A stretch of DNA of 64,000 nt. It comes from Mobilibacterium timonense. GTDB lineage: Bacteria; Bacillota; Clostridia; Peptostreptococcales; Anaerovoracaceae. Below, one piece after another: positions 1 to 8,187 of this stretch (positions within the stretch are counted from its first letter, which is position 1; every line of letters begins with the position of its first letter). Below the pieces are notes generated by a model. It was given only the letters and a program-made list of their open reading frames with translations, was not told where the DNA came from and made no database searches. The position numbers and the translations under genes are program-made. The DNA lies in NCBI RefSeq assembly GCF_900155555.1, contig NZ_FUHN01000006.1, positions 391,564-455,563 on the forward strand, read 5' to 3'.

Positions 1-1040
1 CTCTCGTGGCGTTCCAGAAGCTGGACATGGTGTCCGCCATGAACCGCCGGGAGAGGAACACCCTCCTGATAGTCGCAGGAACCATCGTTGCCTACGTGCT
101 GATGATACTCATCTTTTCCAGGCTCATCACCAGGAAGGTGAAAAAACCTGTCAACGCCCTGGAGCGGGCCATGAGCGACGTGAGCCAGGGAAAGACCGGA
201 GGTCTCATAGTATACGACGGCCCTACAGAGTTCGTGGACATGTGCGACAGCTTCAACGTCATGTCAAAGAAGCTCGAGGAATCGGAGAAGGAGAACCAGG
301 CCATGAGGGATGCCCAGCAGAAGATGATCTCCGGGATCGCTCACGATCTGAAGACTCCGGTCACCGTGATCCAGGGATACGCCAAGGCCATAAACGACGG
401 CCTCGTGGACGACCAGGAGAAGTACCTCAAGACCATCGAGGAAAAGTCCCAGCGCCTCACGGAGCTCATCGACGAGTTCCACCAGTACGCCATGATGAAC
501 AGGCCGGATCTGAAGCTGAACATAGAGACCGTTGACATCTGCGAGTACACCAGAGAGTATCTCGCAGGAAGGTACCCGGAGATGGACATCGAGGGCAGGC
601 ACCTTTCCCTGGACATCCCGGACGACTGCATCCCTGTGAGGATAGACAAGTCCCGCTTCAACAGGGTGTACAACAACATAGTAAACAACTATCTCAAGTA
701 CTGCGGCGAAAATTCCACCTTCTACTGCTCCATATACCAGCGTGACGACAAGGCCGTGATAACCCTGGGCGACGATGGTCCGGGCATTCCCGCAGAAGTC
801 CGGAAGACCATCTTCGATCCTTTTGTAAAAGGAGACTCCTCCAGGGCCTCCGGAGGATCCGGCCTCGGTCTATCCATCGCCAGAGACGTGGTGAGGGGCT
901 GCGGAGGAAATATCATCCTCACGGATTATCCGGCGGATCCGATGAAGACCGAGTTCGTGATAACTCTGCCTGTCTGGCAGGAAGAGGGAGAGGACCGGAG
1001 CTCCCGCAGGACCGATGCCGGATCCGGGGAGGAAAAATAG
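1..1040 (+). CDS. Sensor histidine kinase, 5' end outside window
   Basis: C-terminal part of a membrane-bound two-component sensor kinase. The frame is open to the window edge, so the GTG at position 6 is not a trustworthy start and the extracellular sensor region is missing. Counting from that GTG: one membrane segment at about residues 19-41, a HAMP linker to about 95, then the dimerisation helix with the phospho-acceptor His113 in GIAHDLKTPV. The ATPase domain follows, with an N box (NNIVNNYLKYC), G1 box (DDGPGIP) and G2 box (GGSGLGLSIARD). All catalytic motifs look intact. The partner response regulator is probably upstream. The next gene has its own leader and is not co-transcribed. Seen: motifs. 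Inferred: kinase activity. Signal unknown. Confidence 0.93.
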   Translation, partial: LVAFQKLDMVSAMNRRERNTLLIVAGTIVAYVLMILIFSRLITRKVKKPVNALERAMSDVSQGKTGGLIVYDGPTEFVDMCDSFNVMSKKLEESEKENQAMRDAQQKMISGIAHDLKTPVTVIQGYAKAINDGLVDDQEKYLKTIEEKSQRLTELIDEFHQYAMMNRPDLKLNIETVDICEYTREYLAGRYPEMDIEGRHLSLDIPDDCIPVRIDKSRFNRVYNNIVNNYLKYCGENSTFYCSIYQRDDKAVITLGDDGPGIPAEVRKTIFDPFVKGDSSRASGGSGLGLSIARDVVRGCGGNIILTDYPADPMKTEFVITLPVWQEEGEDRSSRRTDAGSGEEK

Positions 1041-1059
1041 AAAAATTCACATTTTCTCC

Positions 1060-1087
1060 TTGATGAAAGCCAGAATGATGGTAAAAT
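1060..1087 (+). promoter_or_regulatory. Possible sigma-A promoter of the ATPase leader
   Basis: TTGATG and TAAAAT with a 16-base spacer, about 60 bases before the first conserved base of the manganese leader RNA. Position and spacing fit; not more than a pattern match. An ATGATCA/TGATCAT inverted repeat at about 1131-1146 lies between promoter and aptamer. Confidence 0.4.
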
Positions 1088-1147
1088 ATCCCTCGTACAA
1101 AAAAGAGAGACTTGTACAGAAAAGACGAGATGATCACATGATCATGG

Positions 1148-1296
1148 GATACAGGGAGTAGTTGGCCGGATCGCATCGAGCGTGATCCGGTTGCTGCATT
1201 CGTCATGCCGCTGCCGTATGGCAGCCGGATGCAGCGCGGTTTACATAAACGACGACGAGACTTTATCACAGACAAATCTGTGGTGAAGTCTTTTTT
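1148..1296 (+). promoter_or_regulatory. yybP-ykoY type manganese riboswitch with overlapping terminator
   Basis: The leader starts with GATACAG followed by GGAGTAG, holds two long hairpins (CCGGATC/GATCCGG, and GCTGCAT/ATGCAGC enclosing CTGCC/GGCAG), and ends in CGAGA followed by CTTTATC. The GGAGUAG and (C/G)-A/G-AGA signatures next to the closing helix P1 match the yybP-ykoY family as I know it. The 3' strand of P1 (1261-1267) is also inside the 5' arm of a strong terminator (1258-1272 paired with 1277-1291, then TTTTTT). The two folds therefore exclude each other: metal binding should favour P1 and read-through, an ON switch. Family members commonly precede Mn2+ exporters, which fits the ATPase downstream. 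Confidence 0.75.
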
Positions 1297-1367
1297 GTTT
1301 CCCCGGAGCCGGGTGGTGACGGGGATGAGTCAGCTCTGTGTTTCACCAGAAGAAAAGGAGTCTGCGT

Positions 1368-4025
1368 ATGGAAAAGAGAAAGTACTGGCTGGAGGATTCC
1401 GGCCAGGTCATGGCTGACCTGGGGACGGGAGAGAATGGTCTTTCAGCCGTAGAGGCGGAAGAGAGGCTTAAGAAATACGGCTACAACAAGCTGAAGGAGG
1501 CGCCGAAGGATTCTGCGATGAAGCGGTTCCTGGCACAGCTGAAGGATCCGATGATCGTGATCCTGCTGGTGGCAGCCTTCATATCGGCGGTCCTGGATGT
1601 TTTTGAGGGAAAGACCCCGTACGACACCCTGATCATCGCCTTTGTGGTCATTGTTAACGGCATTCTTGGCGTGGTCCAGGAGAGCAAGGCAGAAGCCGCC
1701 ATCGAGGCCCTGAAGAAGATGTCGGAATCCACTAACAGAGTTCTTCGGGGCGGTGAGACCGTGTTCGTGAAGAGCTCTGATCTCGTCCCGGGAGACATCG
1801 TCCTCCTGGAGGCGGGAGATGCGGTCCCTGCGGACGCCAGGATAATCGAGTCCGCCAGCATGAAGATCGAGGAGGCTGCACTGACTGGAGAGTCCGTTCC
1901 TGTGGACAAGACCACCGGAGCCCTGCAGTCTGATGACGGTGAGATCCCTCTGGGCGACAGGACCAACATGGCCTTCATGGGCAGCACCGTCGTATACGGA
2001 AGAGGCCGCGCTGTGATCACCGGCACTGGTATGGACACCGAGATGGGCCAGATCGCCGACGCCATAACCCAGGCTAAGAGCGGCCTCACTCCGCTCCAGA
2101 TCAAGCTCGCCCAGCTGAGCCACATCCTCACGAGGGTGGTCCTGGGAGTCTGTATCTTCATTTTCGCCTTCGACATGATCAAGTCCTTCATGTCGGGGCA
2201 GCAGCCGGGACTTTCAAACATCCTGAACTTCTTCATGATAGCGGTGTCCCTGGCCGTGGCCGCCATCCCGGAGGGGCTGGTGGCAGTGGTGACCATAGTC
2301 CTTTCCATCGGCGTCACCAACATGTCCAAGAAGAACGCGATCATAAGAAAGATGTCCGCGGTGGAGACCCTGGGGTGCACCCAGATCATCTGCTCGGACA
2401 AGACAGGAACGCTTACAAAAAACAAGATGACCGTCACACAGGAGTATTCTCCTGACGAGAAGCTCCTGGCCACGGCCATGGGCCTTTGCAACGACAGCCA
2501 GATCAACGGCGACGGAAAAACGGTCATCGGAGAGCCAACGGAAGCGGCACTCGTGGAGTACGGCATCTCAGCAGGTCTCCCGAAGACCGCTCTCGAGGAA
2601 AAGCAGCCGAGGATCGGCGAGGTGCCTTTCGACTCCGGCCGCAAGATGATGTCCACCGTCCACGACAAGGACGGCCAGATCATCCAGTACACCAAGGGCG
2701 GGCTGGACGAGATCCTCAGGAACTGCACCCACGTCCTGACAGAGGACGGAGTGGTCCCGATCAGCGAGGAGCTGGTTGACCACATCACATCCGAGAACAA
2801 GAAGATGGCCGACCAGGCCCTCAGGGTCCTGGCATGCGCCTACAAGACATACGACGAGAAGCCTGAGGAGTGGACGAGCGCCGCTCTGGAAAATGACCTT
2901 ACTTTCATCGGGATCTGTGGCATGATCGACCCGGTTCGCCCGGAGGTCGAGGCCGCGATCAAGGAATGCCGCGAGGCCGGCATCACTCCAGTGATGATCA
3001 CAGGAGACCACAAGGACACCGCGGTGGCCATAGCAAAGGAGCTGGGTATCATCACCGACAGCAGCCAGGCGGTCACCGGAGCGGAGCTCGGACAGATGAG
3101 CGACGAGGAGTTCAAGTCCAGGATCAGGGACATCCGGGTGTACGCAAGAGTGCAGCCTGAGCACAAGACCCGCATCGTAAGGACCTGGCAGGAGCTCGGA
3201 TACGTCACGGCCATGACCGGAGACGGCGTCAACGACGCGCCTTCCATCAAGGCCGCGGACATCGGCCTCGGAATGGGCATCACAGGAACTGATGTGACCA
3301 AGAACGTTGCGGACATGATCCTGGCGGACGATAACTTCGCCACTATAGTATCCGCCGTAGCAGAGGGAAGGCGCGTATATGACAACATCAGGAAGGCGAT
3401 ACAGTTCCTCCTGAGCTCGAACCTGGCAGAGGTGATCTCAGTTTTCCTGGCATCCGTCATGGGCTTCACCATACTGATGCCGACGCACCTGCTTTTCATA
3501 AACCTGATCACCGACTGCTTCCCGGCGCTTGCCCTCGGAGTCGAGGCCCCGGAGAAGGACATCATGAACAGGGAGCCGAGGAAAAAGGACGAAGGCATCC
3601 TCGCGGGAGGCATGGGCTTCGACACCCTGTATCAGGGCATAGTGGTTACGATCCTCACCATGACCGCGTATTTCATCGGCAGGAGCGGGGACGGTTCCAT
3701 CGGCGCCGACGGCTTCAGCAGCCTGGGCGTGACCATGGCGTTCTTCGTGATGTCCATGTGTGAGATCTTCCACTCCTTCAACATGAGATCGAGGCGTGAG
3801 AGCATCTTCAAAATGGGAAGCCTGAACAAGCCGCTTCTCCTGGCGATGCTGGCATCGCTGGCCCTCACCACGCTGATCGTGGAGGTGCCTGCGCTGGCGA
3901 GCATGTTCCAGTTCAGAGAGGGAGGCCTGGACCCTGAGCACTACATGATCTCCTTCGGACTCTCGATCCTTGTGATCCCGATCGTGGAGATAGTGAAGCT
4001 GATCCAGAGAAAAACCGGAAAGTAA
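1368..4025 (+). CDS. P2A-type cation-transporting ATPase (probable Mn2+/Ca2+ exporter)
   Basis: Integral membrane pump of the SERCA/PMR1 group, 885 aa. An AAAGGAG site seven bases before the ATG at 1368 decides the start over the GTG at 1338. Visible motifs: actuator TGES (LTGESVPV), PEGL in M4, the phosphorylation site DKTGT (CSDKTGTLTKNKM), and the hinge motif TGDGVNDAP. In M6, NLITD matches the NxxTD transport-site pattern of calcium pumps, and the C-terminal domain supplies further membrane helices. SERCA-type pumps move Ca2+, and several bacterial members export Mn2+. The manganese riboswitch directly upstream makes Mn2+ detoxification the best guess here (inference). The gene is monocistronic, closed by the terminator at 4037-4076. 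Confidence 0.93.
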   Translation: MEKRKYWLEDSGQVMADLGTGENGLSAVEAEERLKKYGYNKLKEAPKDSAMKRFLAQLKDPMIVILLVAAFISAVLDVFEGKTPYDTLIIAFVVIVNGILGVVQESKAEAAIEALKKMSESTNRVLRGGETVFVKSSDLVPGDIVLLEAGDAVPADARIIESASMKIEEAALTGESVPVDKTTGALQSDDGEIPLGDRTNMAFMGSTVVYGRGRAVITGTGMDTEMGQIADAITQAKSGLTPLQIKLAQLSHILTRVVLGVCIFIFAFDMIKSFMSGQQPGLSNILNFFMIAVSLAVAAIPEGLVAVVTIVLSIGVTNMSKKNAIIRKMSAVETLGCTQIICSDKTGTLTKNKMTVTQEYSPDEKLLATAMGLCNDSQINGDGKTVIGEPTEAALVEYGISAGLPKTALEEKQPRIGEVPFDSGRKMMSTVHDKDGQIIQYTKGGLDEILRNCTHVLTEDGVVPISEELVDHITSENKKMADQALRVLACAYKTYDEKPEEWTSAALENDLTFIGICGMIDPVRPEVEAAIKECREAGITPVMITGDHKDTAVAIAKELGIITDSSQAVTGAELGQMSDEEFKSRIRDIRVYARVQPEHKTRIVRTWQELGYVTAMTGDGVNDAPSIKAADIGLGMGITGTDVTKNVADMILADDNFATIVSAVAEGRRVYDNIRKAIQFLLSSNLAEVISVFLASVMGFTILMPTHLLFINLITDCFPALALGVEAPEKDIMNREPRKKDEGILAGGMGFDTLYQGIVVTILTMTAYFIGRSGDGSIGADGFSSLGVTMAFFVMSMCEIFHSFNMRSRRESIFKMGSLNKPLLLAMLASLALTTLIVEVPALASMFQFREGGLDPEHYMISFGLSILVIPIVEIVKLIQRKTGK

Positions 4026-4036
4026 CTGAAAACAGC

Positions 4037-4076
4037 GAGGCTGCCGCGTTTCAGACGAAATGCGGCGGCCTCTTTT
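4037..4076 (+). terminator. Intrinsic terminator after the cation ATPase
   Basis: GAGGCTGCCGC pairs with GCGGCGGCCTC (one G-T pair) across a 14-base loop, followed by TCTTTT. It begins eleven bases after the ATPase stop codon. Confidence 0.85.
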
Positions 4077-4133
4077 CCTTGACAATCCCATCACAGGGGA
4101 ATATCATTTTCCGCGGAATGACAACTGAATAGT

Positions 4134-4275
4134 TTTATCACAGGAGTGCCCTGAACTGGGCTGAGATATGGCGAGCAGACATAAATCCTTATTACCTGAT
4201 CAGAGTAATTTCTGCGTAGGGATGATATCAATATACACGGTCCGCATTGCTATCCTGCAGTGCGGATCTTTCTTT
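4134..4275 (+). promoter_or_regulatory. TPP riboswitch (THI element) with downstream terminator
   Basis: Contains the conserved aptamer words in order: CAGGAGTGCC, GGCTGAGA, ACCTGATC, AGTAAT and GCGTAGGGA, closed by a TATCA/TGATA helix (4136-4140 with 4223-4227). A terminator-like hairpin follows (TCCGCATTGC with GCAGTGCGGA, then TCTTTCTTTT; 4241-4275). The likely mode is transcription termination when thiamine pyrophosphate is bound. It heads the thiamine-thiazole operon, as this riboswitch class does in most Firmicutes. Confidence 0.95.
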
Positions 4276-4346
4276 TGTGAGAAAACGAAAAAACGGCGTT
4301 CCAGATGAGATTTTCAGCTTCATGACATTAAATCGGAGGATCAGAA

Positions 4347-4616
4347 ATGGAAAGAACGTACAAGACCCAGATGGATGCGGCGAGGCAGGGCATCCCGGGC
4401 GCCAGAGACAGGGACGACCGCATGGCGGAGGCCAGGAAAAACCTCGACTGGGACGCCCAGTACGCCGAGGCCCTTGATCCTGAGAGGGCGAAGGCCATCA
4501 GAGACAGCAGGCTCCCAGAGGACGACCACAGCGACACCTGTTCCATGTGCGGAAAGTTCTGCGCCGTGAGGAGCATGAACAAGGCGCTGGCGGGAGAGAT
4601 GATAGACATACTGTAG
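4347..4616 (+). pseudogene. thiC: Internally deleted thiC: N- and C-terminal ends fused in frame (89 aa)
   Basis: First gene behind the TPP riboswitch, with a good GGAGG site. Residues 6-16 (YKTQMDAARQG) match the start of phosphomethylpyrimidine synthase ThiC (normally over 420 aa). Residues 16-89 match its C-terminus: IPGARDRD, then EARKNLDWDAQ, then the Fe-S motif CSMCGKFC (CX2CX4C). The roughly 350 residues in between, including the barrel and substrate site, are absent, yet the frame is kept. The junction falls at a Gly-Ile that both ends share in intact ThiC, which suggests deletion between short repeats. It cannot make HMP-P. It may be a relic or a small expressed Fe-S-motif peptide. 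The 177 bases before thiS hold no clear gene. Confidence 0.82.
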
Positions 4617-4793
4617 CTTTTCGGGGCGGTGCGGAAGAGCGCGCCCGAGGAGTGTGCAAGAAGTGGGCACTGCACGAAAGCGTCAGCAGAGTGTGGCAGA
4701 TGAGCTTTTCACGCGAGAGCGTCTTACAGGCAAAGCGGCAGCCACAGCACATGACTGCAGCACGTGATAGCACATGAGCAGAAAGAGAGAAAA

Positions 4794-4988
4794 ATGGTAA
4801 AGATAAATGGTGAAATGACGGGCGCCGCCGGGACCGTCCTCGAGGATCTCCTCCTGGAAAAGGGCTACAACATGAAGTTCATAGCCGTGGAGATCAACGA
4901 GCATATAGTAAAGAAGGCAGACTACCCGGAGACCGTCCTGCAGGACGGCGACTCCGTGGAAGTGGTGTCCTTCGTGTCGGGAGGCTAG
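4794..4988 (+). CDS. thiS: Sulfur carrier protein ThiS
   Basis: 64-aa ubiquitin-like sulfur carrier of thiazole synthesis. It ends in Ser-Gly-Gly, the diglycine tail that is adenylated by ThiF and then thiocarboxylated. The start at 4794 (MVKINGEM) is preferred over the GTG ten codons upstream because the extra residues lie outside the fold; the ribosome site is weak (AGAAAGAGAG). Three bases separate its stop codon from thiF, so the pair is probably translationally coupled. It acts in the cytoplasm, donating sulfur to ThiG. Confidence 0.92.
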   Translation: MVKINGEMTGAAGTVLEDLLLEKGYNMKFIAVEINEHIVKKADYPETVLQDGDSVEVVSFVSGG

Positions 4989-4991
4989 AAG

Positions 4992-5618
4992 ATGGTGACG
5001 GAAAAAGAGCTTTTTGACGCCCTCGCTTCGAGGCACACGGTGGAGGGCCAGGAAAAGATCTCCCGCGCCTCGGTGGCCATCTGCGGCCTCGGCGGCCTGG
5101 GGTCTAACGTGGCCATCCACCTGGCACGATGCGGAGTGGGCCGCCTTCACCTGCTGGACTTCGACAGGGTGGACCTGCCGAACATCAACAGGCAGCAGTA
5201 CAGGCTCGACCAGATCGGAATTCCAAAGACCGAGGCACTTAAAGACGAGCTCAGGGAATTCGCCCCGTATATAGACATCGTGACCGATCAGGTGAAGCTC
5301 ACGCCGGAGAATATCCCTGAGCTCCTGAAGGACGAGCACTACATAGTTGAGGCATTCGACAAGGCCGACCAGAAGGCCATGCTCTGCAACTCCGTCTTGG
5401 AGGAACTCCCTGGTGCGGTCCTGATCGCGGGCTCAGGCATGGCCGGATACGGAAAGAGCAACGACATTGAGACCCGCCGCATATCCTCCCGCTTCTACGT
5501 ATGCGGAGACGGAGAGACGGGGCTGGAGCAGGCCGGCACACTCTTTTCCCCGAGAGTGGCCATATGTGCGGTCCACCAGGCGAACCTGGTGATACAGCTG
5601 ATCATGGACGGGGAATGA
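4992..5618 (+). CDS. thiF: ThiS adenylyltransferase ThiF (short clostridial form)
   Basis: 208-aa E1-like enzyme that adenylates the ThiS C-terminus. The Rossmann nucleotide site is GLGGLGSNVA (about residues 32-41). The following acidic strand LLDFDRVDLPNINRQQY carries the Asp and the NxxRQ motif of the family, and a catalytic Asp-like site is in VEAFDKADQK. It is shorter than E. coli ThiF/MoeB (about 250 aa) and I see no CXXC zinc pairs, which is typical of the ThiF form found in clostridial thiSFGH operons. Sulfur probably comes from a general IscS-type desulfurase encoded elsewhere. Confidence 0.9.
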   Translation: MVTEKELFDALASRHTVEGQEKISRASVAICGLGGLGSNVAIHLARCGVGRLHLLDFDRVDLPNINRQQYRLDQIGIPKTEALKDELREFAPYIDIVTDQVKLTPENIPELLKDEHYIVEAFDKADQKAMLCNSVLEELPGAVLIAGSGMAGYGKSNDIETRRISSRFYVCGDGETGLEQAGTLFSPRVAICAVHQANLVIQLIMDGE

Positions 5619-5629
5619 TGTAAAAAACA

Positions 5630-5783
5630 GGCCGCCGCGCAGTCACGCCGGCGACCGATGAAAGAAAGATGGCCGCCACGTAGTCACGTCGGCGACCGAT
5701 GAAAGTAAGATGGCCGCCACGTAGTCACGTCGGCGACCGATGAAAGAAAGATGGCCGCCACGTAGTCACGCCGGCGACCGGAG
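5630..5783 (+). repeat. 41-bp tandem repeat, about 3.7 copies, between thiF and thiG
   Basis: Units begin with GGCCGCC at 5630, 5671, 5712 and 5753 (exact 41-base steps). Each carries CACGTAGTCACG, CGGCGACCG and GATGAAAG, nearly identical between copies. CGTCGGCGACC contains a short inverted pair. The last copy runs into the thiG ribosome site (GGAGGAGG). It sits inside the operon transcript. Confidence 0.95.
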
Positions 5784-5792
5784 GAGGAGAAA

Positions 5793-6575
5793 ATGGCAGA
5801 AGAGATAAGAAACGACAGCTGGGAGCTCGGCGGACACAGGTTCACATCGAGGTTCATACTGGGATCCGGAAAGTATTCGCTGGATCTGATCAAGGCGGCG
5901 GTGGAAAACGCCGGCGCTCAGATCATCACCCTGGCTGTCAGAAGGACGAACACTAAGGAATCGGAAAACATTCTGGACTACATCCCGGAGGGCGTCACGC
6001 TCCTTCCGAACACCTCGGGCGCAAGGAATGCGGACGAGGCCGTGAGAATCGCAAGGCTTTCAAGGGAGCTGGGCTGCGGGGACTTCGTGAAGATCGAGAT
6101 CATGAGGGACTCCAAGTATCTGCTCCCGGACAACAACGAGACCATCAAGGCAACGAGGATCCTGGCGGACGAGGGCTTCGTGGTGATGCCTTACATGTAT
6201 CCTGACCTCTACAGCGCCAGAGCGCTGGTAGATGCAGGAGCTGCCTGCGTGATGCCGCTGGCCGCCCCTATCGGCTCGAACGGAGGGCTTCAGACCAAGG
6301 CCTTCATCCAGATCCTCATCGATGAGCTGGACGTTCCGGTGATAGTGGATGCGGGGATCGGCCGCCCGTCCCAGGCCTGCGAGGCCATGGAGATGGGGGC
6401 AGCCGCGATCATGGCCAACACAGCCATCGCAACTGCCGGAAACGTGCCGGAGATGGCATGTGCTTTTAAAAACGCCATCGACGCCGGCCGCCAGGCCTAC
6501 CTTTCCGGCCTGGGGAGAGTTTTGCAGCGCGGCGCTTCCTCCAGCGACCCGCTCACGGGATTCCTGAGAGACTAG
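5793..6575 (+). CDS. thiG: Thiazole synthase ThiG
   Basis: 260-aa TIM-barrel enzyme that condenses 1-deoxy-xylulose 5-phosphate, dehydroglycine and ThiS thiocarboxylate into the thiazole phosphate. Family signatures: the N-terminal [25 protein letters not shown], and FVKIEIMRD with the Schiff-base lysine. [11 protein letters not shown], the [10 protein letters not shown] phosphate loop and the [18 protein letters not shown] region follow. A strong GGAGGAGG site precedes the ATG. Ten bases separate it from thiH, whose product supplies dehydroglycine. Confidence 0.96.
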   Translation: MAEEIRNDSWELGGHRFTSRFILGSGKYSLDLIKAAVENAGAQIITLAVRRTNTKESENILDYIPEGVTLLPNTSGARNADEAVRIARLSRELGCGDFVKIEIMRDSKYLLPDNNETIKATRILADEGFVVMPYMYPDLYSARALVDAGAACVMPLAAPIGSNGGLQTKAFIQILIDELDVPVIVDAGIGRPSQACEAMEMGAAAIMANTAIATAGNVPEMACAFKNAIDAGRQAYLSGLGRVLQRGASSSDPLTGFLRD

Positions 6576-6585
6576 GAGGCGCGAG

Positions 6586-7848
6586 ATGACGGACTACGAA
6601 AAGAACGAATTTTTCCTGGACGGCAAGAACCTCACTCCCGAGGCCCTCGCGAAAAAGCACCGCATCGAGCAGGATCCTTCCGCCCGCACCGATCACATGA
6701 AGTACATGCCGGACATGGAGGTCATCCAGTCGGACATGCTGGAAAAGCTTCTCGGTGAGGTGGAGGCCTACGATCCTGCGGCCTATACCGCGGCGGACGT
6801 TCGCCGGGCCCTGGACAAGGACGACATAGGCGTTGAGGACTTCAAGGCACTGCTGTCGCCGGCGGCCGCTCCTTTTCTGGAGGAGATGGCCGTGAAGGCC
6901 AGGAACGAAACGGGAAAGCACTTCGGGAACACGGTGTACATCTTCACGCCTCTCTACCTCGCGAACTACTGTGAAAACTACTGTGTCTACTGCGGTTTCA
7001 ACTGCTACAACGACATCAAGAGGCTCCAGCTCAACGAGCAGGAGATGGAGCACGAGATGAAGGTCATCGCCGACTCCGGCATCGAGGAGATCCTGATGCT
7101 CACGGGCGAGAGCAAAAAGATGAGCAGCCTGGAGTACATCGGCACGGCCTGTAAGCTTGCCCGGAAGTACTTCAGGAACGTTGGACTGGAGATCTACCCT
7201 GCAAATGTAAAGGACTACAAGTACCTGCACGAGTGCGGTGCGGATTACGTGACTGTTTTTCAGGAGACCTACGACAGCCGCCGCTACGAGGAGCTCCACC
7301 TGATGGGCCACAAGCGCGTTTTTCCATATCGCTTTTACGCCCAGGAAAGGGCGATCCTCGGCGGCATGAGGGGCGTGGGTTTCTCCGCGCTGCTCGGACT
7401 GTCCGATTTCAGGAAGGACGCTTTTGCAAGTGCCATGCACGTGTATCTGCTCCAGAGAAAGTACCCGTATGTTGAATACTCGCTGTCCTGCCCGAGGCTC
7501 AGACCGATCATCAACAACGACAAGATAAATCCGCAGGACGTACACGAAAAGGAGCTTTGCCAGGTGCTCTGCGCCTACAGGCTCTTCCTCCCGTACGTGG
7601 GGATCACCGTCTCCTCCCGGGAGAGCAAGAGCTTCCGTGACGGCATAGCAAAGATAGCCGCCACCAAGATCTCAGCCGGAGTTTCCACCGGCATCGGTGA
7701 CCACGAAAGCAAGTACTCCCACACCGAGGACGACAACACCGGGGACGAGCAGTTCGAGATAGCAGACGTCAGGAGCCTGGACCAGATGTACAACGACATG
7801 TCAGGCGAGGGCCTCCAGCCGGTGCTCAACGATTACCTGTATCTGTAG
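6586..7848 (+). CDS. thiH: 2-iminoacetate synthase ThiH (radical SAM)
   Basis: 420-aa radical SAM tyrosine lyase that makes dehydroglycine (2-iminoacetate) and p-cresol for the thiazole ring. The CX3CX2C cluster motif CENYCVYC is at about residues 128-135, after a long helical N-terminus usual for ThiH. The C-terminus matches the BATS-type tail (QFEIADVRSLDQM). Its use instead of the oxygen-dependent glycine oxidase ThiO fits an anaerobic host. The AGGAGG site is excellent. Downstream, 339 bases with tandem repeats separate it from tenI. Confidence 0.96.
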   Translation: MTDYEKNEFFLDGKNLTPEALAKKHRIEQDPSARTDHMKYMPDMEVIQSDMLEKLLGEVEAYDPAAYTAADVRRALDKDDIGVEDFKALLSPAAAPFLEEMAVKARNETGKHFGNTVYIFTPLYLANYCENYCVYCGFNCYNDIKRLQLNEQEMEHEMKVIADSGIEEILMLTGESKKMSSLEYIGTACKLARKYFRNVGLEIYPANVKDYKYLHECGADYVTVFQETYDSRRYEELHLMGHKRVFPYRFYAQERAILGGMRGVGFSALLGLSDFRKDAFASAMHVYLLQRKYPYVEYSLSCPRLRPIINNDKINPQDVHEKELCQVLCAYRLFLPYVGITVSSRESKSFRDGIAKIAATKISAGVSTGIGDHESKYSHTEDDNTGDEQFEIADVRSLDQMYNDMSGEGLQPVLNDYLYL

Positions 7849-8042
7849 CGGGCGGCCGGAACGATCACCCATGTCTGCAGTTGGAGTCCTGAGCGAATGA
7901 GCGAAAGGCCGCTGGCGGGGCGGGCGGTAACAGAGTGACCCGCTGGGTGTCCGATGGAGCGGCTGGCAGGCCTGATGTCGGCACTTTCGTTGCCCTCCGG
8001 GCTTCCGACATGATGGGCTTCCGGAACCTGGCGCCTTACGGG

Positions 8043-8172
8043 ATGCGCCCGCTGGGCATCTGCAAACTGGTGCTCACCCCAAATGCCCGCTGGGCGTCGC
8101 AAACTTGTGTCTTACGAATATGCCCGCTGGGCGTCGCAAACTTGTGTCTTACGAATATGCCCGCTGGGCGTT
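8043..8172 (+). repeat. 37-bp tandem repeat between thiH and tenI
   Basis: Units starting TGCCCGCTGGGCG at 8084, 8121 and 8158 (exact 37-base steps). The first two are identical and the third is cut short by the tenI leader. A degenerate earlier unit at 8043-8083 shares CGCCCGCTGGGC. CCGCTGGG/CCCAGCGG makes each unit GC-rich and self-pairing. I see no gene in 7849-8187. Confidence 0.92.
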
Positions 8173-8187
8173 TTTTCAGAAAAAAAG

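Noticed and set aside
3438..4094. 218-aa minus-strand ORF
   Set aside because: Shadow of the cation ATPase gene; it overlaps the terminator and has no family features.
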